Below are positions 7,423 through 14,077 of a stretch of DNA of 29,887 nt, one piece after another. Where the stretch lies: positions 1 through 29,887 of the forward strand of contig USQK01000013.1 in NCBI GenBank assembly GCA_900556785.1, read 5' to 3'. A model generated the notes under the pieces. The model saw nothing but the letters and a program-made list of their open reading frames with translations, did not search any database and was not told the DNA's origin. Within the stretch, counting starts at the first letter, position 1; each line of letters starts with the position of its first letter. The stretch is from an uncultured Veillonella sp. Lineage in GTDB: Bacteria; Bacillota; Negativicutes; Veillonellales; Veillonellaceae. The position numbers and the translations under genes are program-made.

Positions 7423-8265
7423 ATGGAACATGTACTTACAATTGAAAATGTACGCAATACGATTAATAAATGGAAAAAAGAAGGCTATTCCATTGGTTAC
7501 GTCCCAACTATGGGGTTTTTACACGATGGGCACGCATCATTAATAGATCAAGCAAGAAAAAATAATGATAAGGTAATTGTCTCTATTTTCGTTAATCCCA
7601 TTCAATTTGGAGAAAATGAAGATTTAAGCACATATCCACGTGATATCAATAGCGATAAAAAGCTATGTGAATCACATGGTGTGGACCTCATATTTACACC
7701 TAGTCCAGAAGAAATGTATCAAGATAAAAAGGCTTTTGTAGATATTGTTGATTTATCTAGTACATTATGTGGCATTCGTAGACCAATTCACTTTAAAGGT
7801 GTATGTACTGTTGTAGCAAAATTCTTTAATATTATTCAGCCTACAAATGCATATTTTGGTGAGAAGGATGCACAGCAATTAGCCATTATCCGTAAAATGG
7901 TTTTTGATTTAAACTTTCCTGTAAATATTATTGGTGTTCCTATTGTGCGTGAACAAGATGGATTAGCAAAATCTTCTCGCAATACATATTTATCGACTGA
8001 AGAGCGTAAGGCAGCAACTATATTATATAAATCTATCCAAAAAGGTAAAGAATCAATTACACCAGGTTGTTCTGCGGATAGCATAATTAATACTATGACA
8101 GAAATAATACAGTCAGAGCCTCTTGCTAAAATTGACTATATTTCAGTTGTAGATGCTAATACTATGCAACCAGTTGAAGAGATTAATGCTCCTGTTCTAG
8201 TTGCCATGGCAGTATATATTGGTACTACACGTCTAATAGATAACTTCTCCTATGATCCAAATTAG
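7423..8265 (+). CDS. panC: Pantothenate synthetase (pantoate-beta-alanine ligase)
   Basis: Joins pantoate and beta-alanine using ATP, via pantoyl adenylate. It has 280 aa, normal for the family. The HIGH-like motif is in PTMGFLHDGHASL (about 29-41), the substrate block is SIFVNPIQFGENEDLSTYPR, GEKDAQQL follows, and the KMSKS-like motif is KSSRNTYLS. The start follows a GGAGG site. It lies between panD, which makes its beta-alanine, and a BASS transporter whose start is 12 bases after the panC stop. No panB or panE (the pantoate branch) is in the window, so pantoate must come from elsewhere in the genome or from outside. Confidence 0.97.
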   Translation: MEHVLTIENVRNTINKWKKEGYSIGYVPTMGFLHDGHASLIDQARKNNDKVIVSIFVNPIQFGENEDLSTYPRDINSDKKLCESHGVDLIFTPSPEEMYQDKKAFVDIVDLSSTLCGIRRPIHFKGVCTVVAKFFNIIQPTNAYFGEKDAQQLAIIRKMVFDLNFPVNIIGVPIVREQDGLAKSSRNTYLSTEERKAATILYKSIQKGKESITPGCSADSIINTMTEIIQSEPLAKIDYISVVDANTMQPVEEINAPVLVAMAVYIGTTRLIDNFSYDPN

Positions 8266-8277
8266 GAGGGAGAGGTT

Positions 8278-9219
8278 ATGAAGCAACTAGTAACACTAAA
8301 TCAACTGATATCCAAATACTTAATGATACTAATCATAGGCTTTTCTTGTATTGCTTATATAGTGCCTTCATATTTTTCTTGGGCCATAGCGTATACACCA
8401 TTTTTACTTGGCATCGCTATGTTTGGCATGGGACTAACTATTAAATTTGAAGATTTGTGTAGTATTCTCAGACATCCAAAGGATATTTGTATAGGTGTAC
8501 TGGCTCAATATACAATAATGCCTTTATTAGCTTGGGGAATCTGTCATATTTTTACATTACCTCCAGATTTAGCAATTGGTGTCATATTAGTTGGCTGCTG
8601 TCCAGGTGGAACCGCCAGCAATGTCATCACCTATATTGCTAAAGGTGATGTTCCTTTATCTGTAGGAATGACGATTACTTCAACATTAATAGCACCAATT
8701 GTAACGCCTTTACTAATCCTATATTTGGGAGGTACATGGGTAAATGTAGCATTACTACCAATGATAATAACTATGGTAAAAGTAATTATAGTTCCTATAT
8801 TATTAGGTGCAATCATCCAATATGTTTGTAAATCACGGATTAATACATTAACTAGCGTAAGTCCTATTGTTTCTATGATTGCTATCATATTATTAATAGC
8901 AGCCATTATAGCCATTAATAGAGATAAACTTTTAATTTCTGGCCTAGAAACACTAATAGTTGTTGGTATACATAATATACTAGGCATGCTGTTAGGCTTA
9001 GGTGTAGGATATATACTTAAATTAAGATATGATAAAACTACAGCGTTAGCGATTGAGGTAGGAATGCAAAATAGTGGTTTAGCAGTCACATTGGCGGCAA
9101 CAAATTTTGCATTAAATCCTTTAGCAACGTTAGTAGGAGCTATCTTTAGTGTATGGCATAATATATCAGGTGCTATCTTTGCTATGTTACGTAGAGAAAA
9201 TAGTTTACAAGATATTTGA
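8278..9219 (+). CDS. BASS-family transporter, candidate PanS-like ketopantoate/pantoate importer
   Basis: Integral membrane protein of 313 aa in the bile acid:sodium symporter (BASS) family, with about nine or ten hydrophobic segments. The family markers are FGMGLTI near the second helix, the crossover block GCCPGGTASNVITYIAKGD (about 105-123) and EVGMQNSGLAVTLA near the end. The start is ATG 8278 after AGGAGGGAGAGG. The 12-base gap after panC implies co-transcription. Salmonella PanS is a BASS protein that takes up ketopantoate, so the position next to panD-panC makes (keto)pantoate a better guess than bile acids. The family assignment is firm; the substrate is inference. Confidence 0.8.
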   Translation: MKQLVTLNQLISKYLMILIIGFSCIAYIVPSYFSWAIAYTPFLLGIAMFGMGLTIKFEDLCSILRHPKDICIGVLAQYTIMPLLAWGICHIFTLPPDLAIGVILVGCCPGGTASNVITYIAKGDVPLSVGMTITSTLIAPIVTPLLILYLGGTWVNVALLPMIITMVKVIIVPILLGAIIQYVCKSRINTLTSVSPIVSMIAIILLIAAIIAINRDKLLISGLETLIVVGIHNILGMLLGLGVGYILKLRYDKTTALAIEVGMQNSGLAVTLAATNFALNPLATLVGAIFSVWHNISGAIFAMLRRENSLQDI

Positions 9220-9235
9220 ATCTTATAAATGCAAT

Positions 9236-9265
9236 AAAAAACGGCTACATTACGTAGCCGTTTTT
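9236..9265. terminator. Bidirectional terminator between the pan unit and lexA
   Basis: AAAAACGGCTAC and GTAGCCGTTTTT form a perfect 12-bp stem around ATTAC. The A and T runs on both sides let it work for the convergent panC-transporter and lexA transcripts. Confidence 0.9.
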
Positions 9266-9268
9266 ATA

Positions 9269-9940
9269 TTATATTCTATCTCGTACAAGACCGATAACAA
9301 GGCCTTCAATATGACAGTCATCTACAATAATAGGATCAAAATTATCATTTTCAGGTTGCAAACGAATATGTCCATTTTCTTTATAAAAACGTTTTACTGT
9401 AGCTTCGTCATCAATACGTGCTACAACAACATCACCATTATTAGCCGTATTTTGATGACGTACGATGAGCATATCACCTTCATACATACCAATATTCATC
9501 ATGGATTCGCCTTGAACGCGTAATAAGAAGCAGTCAGAATCACCAGTTAATTGAACAGGTAATGTAAGAGTAGATTCTAAATTTTCTACCGCTGTAATAG
9601 GCATACCAGCTTGTACAGTACCAATAAGAGGAACTTGTTTTAAACCAGCCCCTAAGAACTCAAAATTATCAGAACTTGATGTTTCATTACCATCTACAGA
9701 AATAGAAGGTTTTGTATCCTCTAGTACTGTAATAGCACGATTTTTATTAGGATCCCGTTTAATATAACCAAACTTTTCAAGAGCGTTCAAATGAGATTGC
9801 ACAGTAGAAGTAGAACTAAGTCCTACATGGGTACAGATTTCTCGAACAGTAGGACAACGATATTCATTATGTAATGAGTCCTTAATAAAATCTAATATAC
9901 GGCGCTGTTTAGTATTAATATCTGTAGCAGGGCGTCTCAC
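9269..9940 (-). CDS. lexA: SOS repressor LexA
   Basis: Transcription repressor of the DNA-damage response that cleaves itself when stimulated by the RecA filament. It has 223 aa. The N-terminal winged helix has its recognition helix in STSTVQSHLNAL (43-54). A linker of about 25 residues rich in Ser and Asp (about 75-100) is longer than minimal. The cleavage site is Ala111-Gly112 in TVQAGMP, the nucleophile is Ser146 in GESM, and the general base is Lys183 in VKRFY. The start is GTG at 9940, seven bases after GGAGG. A promoter about 120 bases upstream has its -35 overlapping a LexA-box-like site, so autoregulation is likely. It diverges from a YneA-like gene, as lexA and yneA do in Bacillus. 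Confidence 0.97.
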   Translation of the reverse strand: MRRPATDINTKQRRILDFIKDSLHNEYRCPTVREICTHVGLSSTSTVQSHLNALEKFGYIKRDPNKNRAITVLEDTKPSISVDGNETSSSDNFEFLGAGLKQVPLIGTVQAGMPITAVENLESTLTLPVQLTGDSDCFLLRVQGESMMNIGMYEGDMLIVRHQNTANNGDVVVARIDDEATVKRFYKENGHIRLQPENDNFDPIIVDDCHIEGLVIGLVRDRI

Positions 9941-10055
9941 GATGAACCTCCATAGTCAATATAATGTCAAAATACTATTAATATATATGCGGAAAAATTT
10001 ACTCATTTAGTACTATATAATAAAAACATAAGATAATTACTTATCTTATATACCT

Positions 10056-10084
10056 ATTATAGGCAATTTTAAAAGTTTTTGCAA
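10056..10084 (-). promoter_or_regulatory. lexA promoter
   Basis: On the minus strand TTGCAA (10084-10079) and TATAAT (10061-10056) are separated by 17 bases. The -35 overlaps the first LexA-box-like site at 10082-10094. The resulting leader of about 110 bases begins with a perfect 9-bp inverted repeat, ATAAGATAA-TTAC-TTATCTTAT (10028-10049), immediately after the expected start of transcription. Confidence 0.7.
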
Positions 10085-10094
10085 ACATTTGTTC
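10082..10094. promoter_or_regulatory. LexA box 1
   Basis: CAAAC-ATTT-GTTC matches the Gram-positive LexA operator (CGAAC-n4-GTTCG) in nearly all half-site positions. It overlaps the -35 of lexA and lies upstream of the -35 of the divergent gene. Confidence 0.65.
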
Positions 10095-10102
10095 TAAAAC
10101 GC

Positions 10103-10132
10103 TTGACCGAACATTCGTTCGTGTGGTATTAT
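10103..10132 (+). promoter_or_regulatory. Promoter of the YneA-like gene
   Basis: TTGACC (10103-10108) and TATTAT (10127-10132) are 18 bases apart, and TGG directly before the -10 gives an extended -10. The whole spacer is occupied by LexA box 2, the classic layout of a tightly repressed SOS promoter. Confidence 0.75.
10108..10121. promoter_or_regulatory. LexA box 2 (perfect palindrome)
   Basis: CGAAC-ATTC-GTTCG is a full match to both half-sites of the Firmicute LexA operator. It sits between the -35 and -10 of the YneA-like gene. Confidence 0.85.
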
Positions 10133-10143
10133 AAGCATGTAAA

Positions 10144-10156
10144 CAAACAAATGTTC
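10144..10156. promoter_or_regulatory. LexA box 3
   Basis: CAAAC-AAAT-GTTC is a good half-site match just downstream of the expected transcription start of the YneA-like gene, so a bound repressor would block early elongation or close a loop with the other boxes. Confidence 0.6.
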
Positions 10157-10192
10157 TCAGATATTATGTTCGATGTAAATGTGAGGTATGAG

Positions 10193-10501
10193 ATGAAAAA
10201 TATATTGATGATGGTAGGAATGTGCTTAACAATCTTGTTCGGCTATAATATGACAAATCCTGTAACAGCTACAAATACACATGCAGTACGTGAAGTAAAG
10301 GTACAAGCAGGCGATACTATGTGGGATATTGCAGCTCGTTCAGCTCATAAAGATATGGATGTTCGAGAAATGGTATATGCCATGAAAGAACTCAACAACA
10401 TCAGTGATTCTGGTACACTTGTACCTGGTACAGTATTAAAGGTACCAGCACATAATTCTGATAGTCCAGTTAGAGCTTTGGACTATGTGGCTCAAAACTA
10501 A
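10193..10501 (+). CDS. YneA-like membrane-LysM protein, candidate SOS cell-division inhibitor
   Basis: Small protein of 102 aa with the start at ATG 10193, which follows GTGAGGT and gives a clean N-terminal hydrophobic segment (about 4-18). A longer in-frame reading from 10079 would run through the promoter and LexA boxes and is rejected. After the membrane segment comes one LysM domain (about 34-85) with VQAGDTMWDIAARS and, near the end, GTVLKVP. Size, domain order, divergent position next to lexA and the three LexA boxes are all as in B. subtilis YneA, which delays septation during the SOS response. Primary sequence similarity beyond LysM could not be tested, so function is inferred from architecture and context. 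Confidence 0.8.
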   Translation: MKNILMMVGMCLTILFGYNMTNPVTATNTHAVREVKVQAGDTMWDIAARSAHKDMDVREMVYAMKELNNISDSGTLVPGTVLKVPAHNSDSPVRALDYVAQN

Positions 10502-10525
10502 ATATATATGGGTATAACCCACACG

Positions 10526-10560
10526 AAAAAGCAGCTACTCAATTGAGATAGCTGCTTTTT
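10526..10560. terminator. Bidirectional terminator between the YneA-like gene and the recombinase
   Basis: AAAAAGCAGCTA and TAGCTGCTTTTT pair around an inner CTCAATTGAG palindrome with one bulged A. It has T runs in both directions and so serves both convergent genes. Confidence 0.88.
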
Positions 10561-10623
10561 GTTATCTAATGCATGTTATTATACGATTTATAGATATTAT
10601 CTTAATCAACTGATTTATAATTA

Positions 10624-11634
10624 TCATCTAAATCGTTTTTCAAAAATTGTAGAAATAGGATTATCTACAAACTTATTGGCTTCATTAATATAACGACGAA
10701 CCATGTTAACACTATGATGACGTGTTTGTCTCATAATATTACGTTCTTCCACACCATAAGCTGCGGCAGTTGTTGCAAAGCCATGACGTAAACTATGAGC
10801 TCCATACATAGATGGATCAAGACCAATGAGAGAAATATATTTCTTCACAATTTCTGCAATCATTTTATCGGATATGCCTGTTTTACGAAGTGACATATTT
10901 TTAGTAAAACCTCTAAATATAGGACCTTCAGTAATACCAGAGGCACGTAACCATTGCTGTAAAGCACGTACCGCGTCTAGAGGAGAACCGGATAGATGAG
11001 GAATCGCTACAACAGCACCTTGACCTTCTTGGTCGGCTTTTGAGGATGGCACAAAGATTTCAACACCTTGTGGAGAAAACTGTAGATGTTCTACTGTAAT
11101 AGCTGCAATTTCACTACGACGAAAAGCACCCATAAAACCAATTAAAAGAATGGCCTTATCTCGTAATAACTGTAATTCAGGTACATCTAGTTTAGTCATA
11201 CAATCTAAAATGTCTTCAATATCCTCTAATAGTACTGGTGTTTTACCTTGTTGAAATGTACCTTTTAAACGTCTAATCCCTCGTAACGCTTGTTTTACAA
11301 TTGGTGCCATACATGGATTATCCCGATGTCCAGAGGCATTATAATTCTCTGAGATAGCGCTAATACGACGAGAGATTGTATTTGCCTTAGCATAATCAGC
11401 AAGATCATTTATATAATTCACAATTGTTTCTGGTGTAGCTGGAAAATAAGGTACCTTTTGATAAGTACACCAATCAACGAAATCATCCCAATCCGATTCG
11501 TAAGCATCCACAGTATTCTCAGCCTTAGATAACAATATACTTTGTTTAGCTTTCATAGACAACTTGGTACTATTCATAAGCGCATCATTATTACGCAAAT
11601 AGAAATGTTTTTGTTGTTCCTTAGATTCTGACAT
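10624..11634 (-). CDS. Tyrosine recombinase (phage-integrase family), stand-alone
   Basis: Site-specific recombinase of 336 aa. The N-terminal SAM-like core-binding domain spans about 35-125 (AENTVDAYESDWDDFVDWC). The catalytic domain is at about 135-330 and all catalytic residues are visible: Arg172 in GAFRRSEI, Lys199 in PSSKADQEGQ, His280 and Arg283 in HSLRHG, His306 in TRHHS, and the nucleophile Tyr315 in RRYI. It is not an obvious XerC or XerD, because it is about 35 residues longer with a charged N-terminal extension. No phage genes, attachment-site repeats or excisionase lie beside it, so it may be a domesticated integrase, an invertase or a Xer-like housekeeping enzyme. The family is certain; the job is unknown. 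Confidence 0.88.
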   Translation of the reverse strand: MSESKEQQKHFYLRNNDALMNSTKLSMKAKQSILLSKAENTVDAYESDWDDFVDWCTYQKVPYFPATPETIVNYINDLADYAKANTISRRISAISENYNASGHRDNPCMAPIVKQALRGIRRLKGTFQQGKTPVLLEDIEDILDCMTKLDVPELQLLRDKAILLIGFMGAFRRSEIAAITVEHLQFSPQGVEIFVPSSKADQEGQGAVVAIPHLSGSPLDAVRALQQWLRASGITEGPIFRGFTKNMSLRKTGISDKMIAEIVKKYISLIGLDPSMYGAHSLRHGFATTAAAYGVEERNIMRQTRHHSVNMVRRYINEANKFVDNPISTIFEKRFR

Positions 11635-11692
11635 AATTCACCCTTACCCCTAAAATTATCAATATAATTGTACCATAGATTAGACCGTAATA

Positions 11693-11701
11693 TGCTATAA
11701 T
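11693..11701 (+). promoter_or_regulatory. Extended -10 promoter of the VanW gene
   Basis: TGC-TATAAT (11693-11701), 39 bases before the start codon, is a consensus extended -10. The -35 region is weak. Confidence 0.5.
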
Positions 11702-11740
11702 TAGAGAATATGATAACTAATTCGGGAGAGTTTATAAATA

Positions 11741-13081
11741 ATGACGAAGAAATATATTTTAGTAGGAACTATGCTTGTCCTCTTGGGGACGAGCGGCTGT
11801 TCATACATTCCAACAGAAAATATTTCTTATGGTGTATATTACAATGATACAGATTTATCTAATACACCTAAGAATGAATTACAGGCTCGCTTACAAGAGT
11901 TAAATAGTAAAATTCCTCAAACTATATCTATTGATATGGGCAATAATAAAAAACAACAAGCTACCTATCATGATTTAGGGATCCAAATCGATACAGATGC
12001 TATGGTAAAAGCTATTTCTACATATGGCTATGAAGATGATATGTGGACACTACTTTCAAATAGATTTAATGCCTTATTCTACGGTCATCATTTTAAACCA
12101 CAATATAAGCTTGATGAGGTAAAAGGTAAAACCTATCTAAGTGAATTGGCTAAAACAATTGATACGCCAGGACATGATGCATACCTTACCATTGAAAATG
12201 GACAAGTTGTATTACATCCTGCAAAAGAGGGTAAGCGTATCGATATTGATGCTACGCTTAAGAAATTAAAAGATGATTTACAGGCCGGTGATAGTATTAA
12301 CTCCTTATCTATGGTATTTACTACACAAAATACTGTAAAAGTAAGTGATGCCGATTTAAAACCATTGAATACGGTATTAGCTTCCTACACTACAGAGTAT
12401 GATCCTAGTAATGAAAGTAGAACCCATAATATTCAATTAGCATCTGATAAAATAAACGGTACCCTAATTAAACCGGGTGCACAGTTCTCCTTTAACGATG
12501 TTGTAGGTGAACGTACTGCAGAGGCTGGCTATGATGATGCACCTGTTATGATTGATGGTAAATTAGTTCCAGGTATTGGCGGTGGCATTTGCCAAGTAAG
12601 TTCTACCATATTTAATACAGCTTTACTATCCGGTATGAATATTATCGAGCGTACACCACACTTTGAGCCAGTAGGATATATTCAAGCTGGTCGTGATGCT
12701 ACAGTAGCTTGGGGCTATTTAGACTTTAAGTTTAGAAATCCTTACCAACAATCTATTTATATCCTTAGTATTATGAACAACGGAACGTTAACGATCTACA
12801 TTATAGGTACGGCTCAAGATAAGCCTAAAAATGTTTCTATTTCTGTAGGAGACTATGGCGAAATTCCTAACAAGACTATCACTAAGGTAGATCCTTCATT
12901 AAAAGAAAAAGAAGTGCAGGAGGGGCATGTAGGCTTAACAATGAATACGTATAGAACCATTACCTATGGTAACTGGGTAACGCAAACAGATTCCTTTGAG
13001 TCCGTATATGATCCAGTAGATACGATTATAACAATGCCTCCAGAAGGTACTACTAAAAAAGCAGATAAAAAGAAACCATAA
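11741..13081 (+). CDS. VanW-family lipoprotein (peptidoglycan-binding and VanW domains)
   Basis: Exported protein of 446 aa. A Lys-rich N-terminus, a hydrophobic stretch and the lipobox LGTSGC place a lipidated Cys at residue 20. The middle (about 35-225) resembles the YoaR-type putative peptidoglycan-binding region. The VanW domain (about 240-370) contains GAQFSFNDVVGERT, GGGICQVSSTIFNTALLSG and HFEPVGYIQAGRDATV. The C-terminal tail is Lys-rich. VanW proteins are found in some vancomycin-resistance clusters but are mostly of unknown cell-envelope function; nothing here suggests glycopeptide resistance. It starts at ATG 11741 after a GGGAG site and is followed by a PAP2 phosphatase gene with its own spacing. 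Confidence 0.88.
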   Translation: MTKKYILVGTMLVLLGTSGCSYIPTENISYGVYYNDTDLSNTPKNELQARLQELNSKIPQTISIDMGNNKKQQATYHDLGIQIDTDAMVKAISTYGYEDDMWTLLSNRFNALFYGHHFKPQYKLDEVKGKTYLSELAKTIDTPGHDAYLTIENGQVVLHPAKEGKRIDIDATLKKLKDDLQAGDSINSLSMVFTTQNTVKVSDADLKPLNTVLASYTTEYDPSNESRTHNIQLASDKINGTLIKPGAQFSFNDVVGERTAEAGYDDAPVMIDGKLVPGIGGGICQVSSTIFNTALLSGMNIIERTPHFEPVGYIQAGRDATVAWGYLDFKFRNPYQQSIYILSIMNNGTLTIYIIGTAQDKPKNVSISVGDYGEIPNKTITKVDPSLKEKEVQEGHVGLTMNTYRTITYGNWVTQTDSFESVYDPVDTIITMPPEGTTKKADKKKP

Positions 13082-13100
13082 TTAAAGATTTTATTAAATA

Positions 13101-13142
13101 TAGCCTAAGCTATTGACCATGATGTATAAATAGTTTAGGCTA
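13101..13142 (+). terminator. Hairpin after the VanW gene
   Basis: TAGCCTAAGCTATT (13101-13114) pairs with AATAGTTTAGGCTA (13129-13142) through 14 positions, one of them a GU pair, around a 14-base loop. The following T run is broken, so termination may be partial. Confidence 0.6.
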
Positions 13143-13276
13143 TTATTTGGATGTAAATGAGAAAGTGATATATACATAGTATAAAGTATATAGAAATCCA
13201 ATACAGAATATTGAGGATATAATCTACATTCATCCATTCTCAATAATTATCATTTAATAAAATAGAAGAGGAAGCT

Positions 13277-13894
13277 ATGGACACAATCTTACAATTTGAT
13301 CACTCTTTGATTTTCTATGTACATGATCACCTTGTATATAGTTTTTTAACACCTATTATGGCATTTATTTCAAAAATTACTGGCAGCGGTGCCTTATGGA
13401 TTGTAATTGCCTTGTTATTGATGTTACAGAAAAAATATCGTGTATTAGGCGTAGCTATAATAATTGCATTAGGATTTGTATTCATCATCGGTGACCAAGG
13501 ATTAAAACCACATGTAGCTAGATTAAGACCATTTGTAGATTTTCCTAATGTAACGGTTCCATTAGAATCTGCATTACCAAAAGCAAATAGCTATTCATTC
13601 CCGTCAGGCCATAGTTTTGGTTCATTTGCGTCAGCCATGACTATTTACCTAGGCTTGAGTCAAATAGCGCCTCAGAAGCGATATTTGGGAATTATAGCAT
13701 TACTGGGGTCATTAGTAGTAGCATTTTCGAGAGTATATCTATTTGTACATTATCCAACAGATGTATTAACAGGCTTAGTATTGGGAATCATCGTAGGCTT
13801 CATTGCTTGGAAGCTTGCAAGAATTGGTTGGAACTGGTGGACTAACCGCCATAATGATGTAGAATACGAACCATATACATTTAAACGTAAATAA
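13277..13894 (+). CDS. PAP2-family membrane phosphatase
   Basis: Integral membrane phosphatase of 205 aa with about five or six hydrophobic segments. The three PAP2 catalytic motifs are complete: KPHVARLRP (77-85), PSGHS (109-113) and SRVYLFVHYPTD (151-162), with catalytic His112, His158 and Asp162. The size and motif spacing suit undecaprenyl-pyrophosphate or phosphatidylglycerol-phosphate phosphatases (BcrC/PgpB type), which act on the outer face of the inner membrane. The substrate cannot be told from sequence alone. The start follows AGAGGAAG. A strong terminator lies 35 bases downstream of the stop. Confidence 0.9.
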   Translation: MDTILQFDHSLIFYVHDHLVYSFLTPIMAFISKITGSGALWIVIALLLMLQKKYRVLGVAIIIALGFVFIIGDQGLKPHVARLRPFVDFPNVTVPLESALPKANSYSFPSGHSFGSFASAMTIYLGLSQIAPQKRYLGIIALLGSLVVAFSRVYLFVHYPTDVLTGLVLGIIVGFIAWKLARIGWNWWTNRHNDVEYEPYTFKRK

Positions 13895-13928
13895 GCTTAA
13901 ATAGCTAAAAAACTAGATAACATAAGAG

Positions 13929-13953
13929 ATTGGGCCATTTAGGCCCAATTTTC
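13929..13953 (+). terminator. Terminator of the PAP2 gene
   Basis: ATTGGGCC (13929-13936) pairs with GGCCCAAT (13942-13949) around ATTTA, followed by TTTCTT. Confidence 0.85.
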
Positions 13954-13960
13954 TTAATAC

Positions 13961-13997
13961 AATTACTTCCGATAATATATCGTTATCGGAAGTAATT
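13961..13997. repeat. 15-bp perfect inverted repeat
   Basis: AATTACTTCCGATAA and TTATCGGAAGTAATT flank a seven-base loop TATATCG. It lies between two terminator-like hairpins at the convergent end of the PAP2 and WG-repeat genes. It lacks a long T run and may be a structural or protein-binding element. Confidence 0.6.
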
Positions 13998-14010
13998 TAA
14001 AAATAAAAGT

Positions 14011-14040
14011 AAACTAGCCTATATTTCTATAAGCTAGTTT
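14011..14040. terminator. Hairpin downstream of the WG-repeat gene
   Basis: AAACTAGC (14011-14018) pairs with GCTAGTTT (14033-14040). Read on the minus strand it is followed by ACTTTTATTT, so it can end the WG-repeat transcript. Confidence 0.6.
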
Positions 14041-14077
14041 ATGTAAATTTTTTTAAAAATAACAAGATATGCACTCA

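Noticed and set aside
9149..9523. 124-codon open frame on the plus strand after the transporter
   Set aside because: It lies largely antisense to lexA, has no ribosome binding site and runs through the bidirectional terminator; a shadow frame.
10079..10192. 38-codon N-terminal extension of the YneA-like protein
   Set aside because: The extension would be translated from the promoter and LexA boxes; ATG 10193 has a better site and begins the membrane segment.
10624..11634. Prophage or integrative element around the recombinase
   Set aside because: Flanking genes are chromosomal, no direct repeats or phage genes are visible, and base composition does not change.
11741..13081. Vancomycin-resistance determinant
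   Set aside because: VanW domains are widespread in envelope proteins and no vanHAX-type genes are present.
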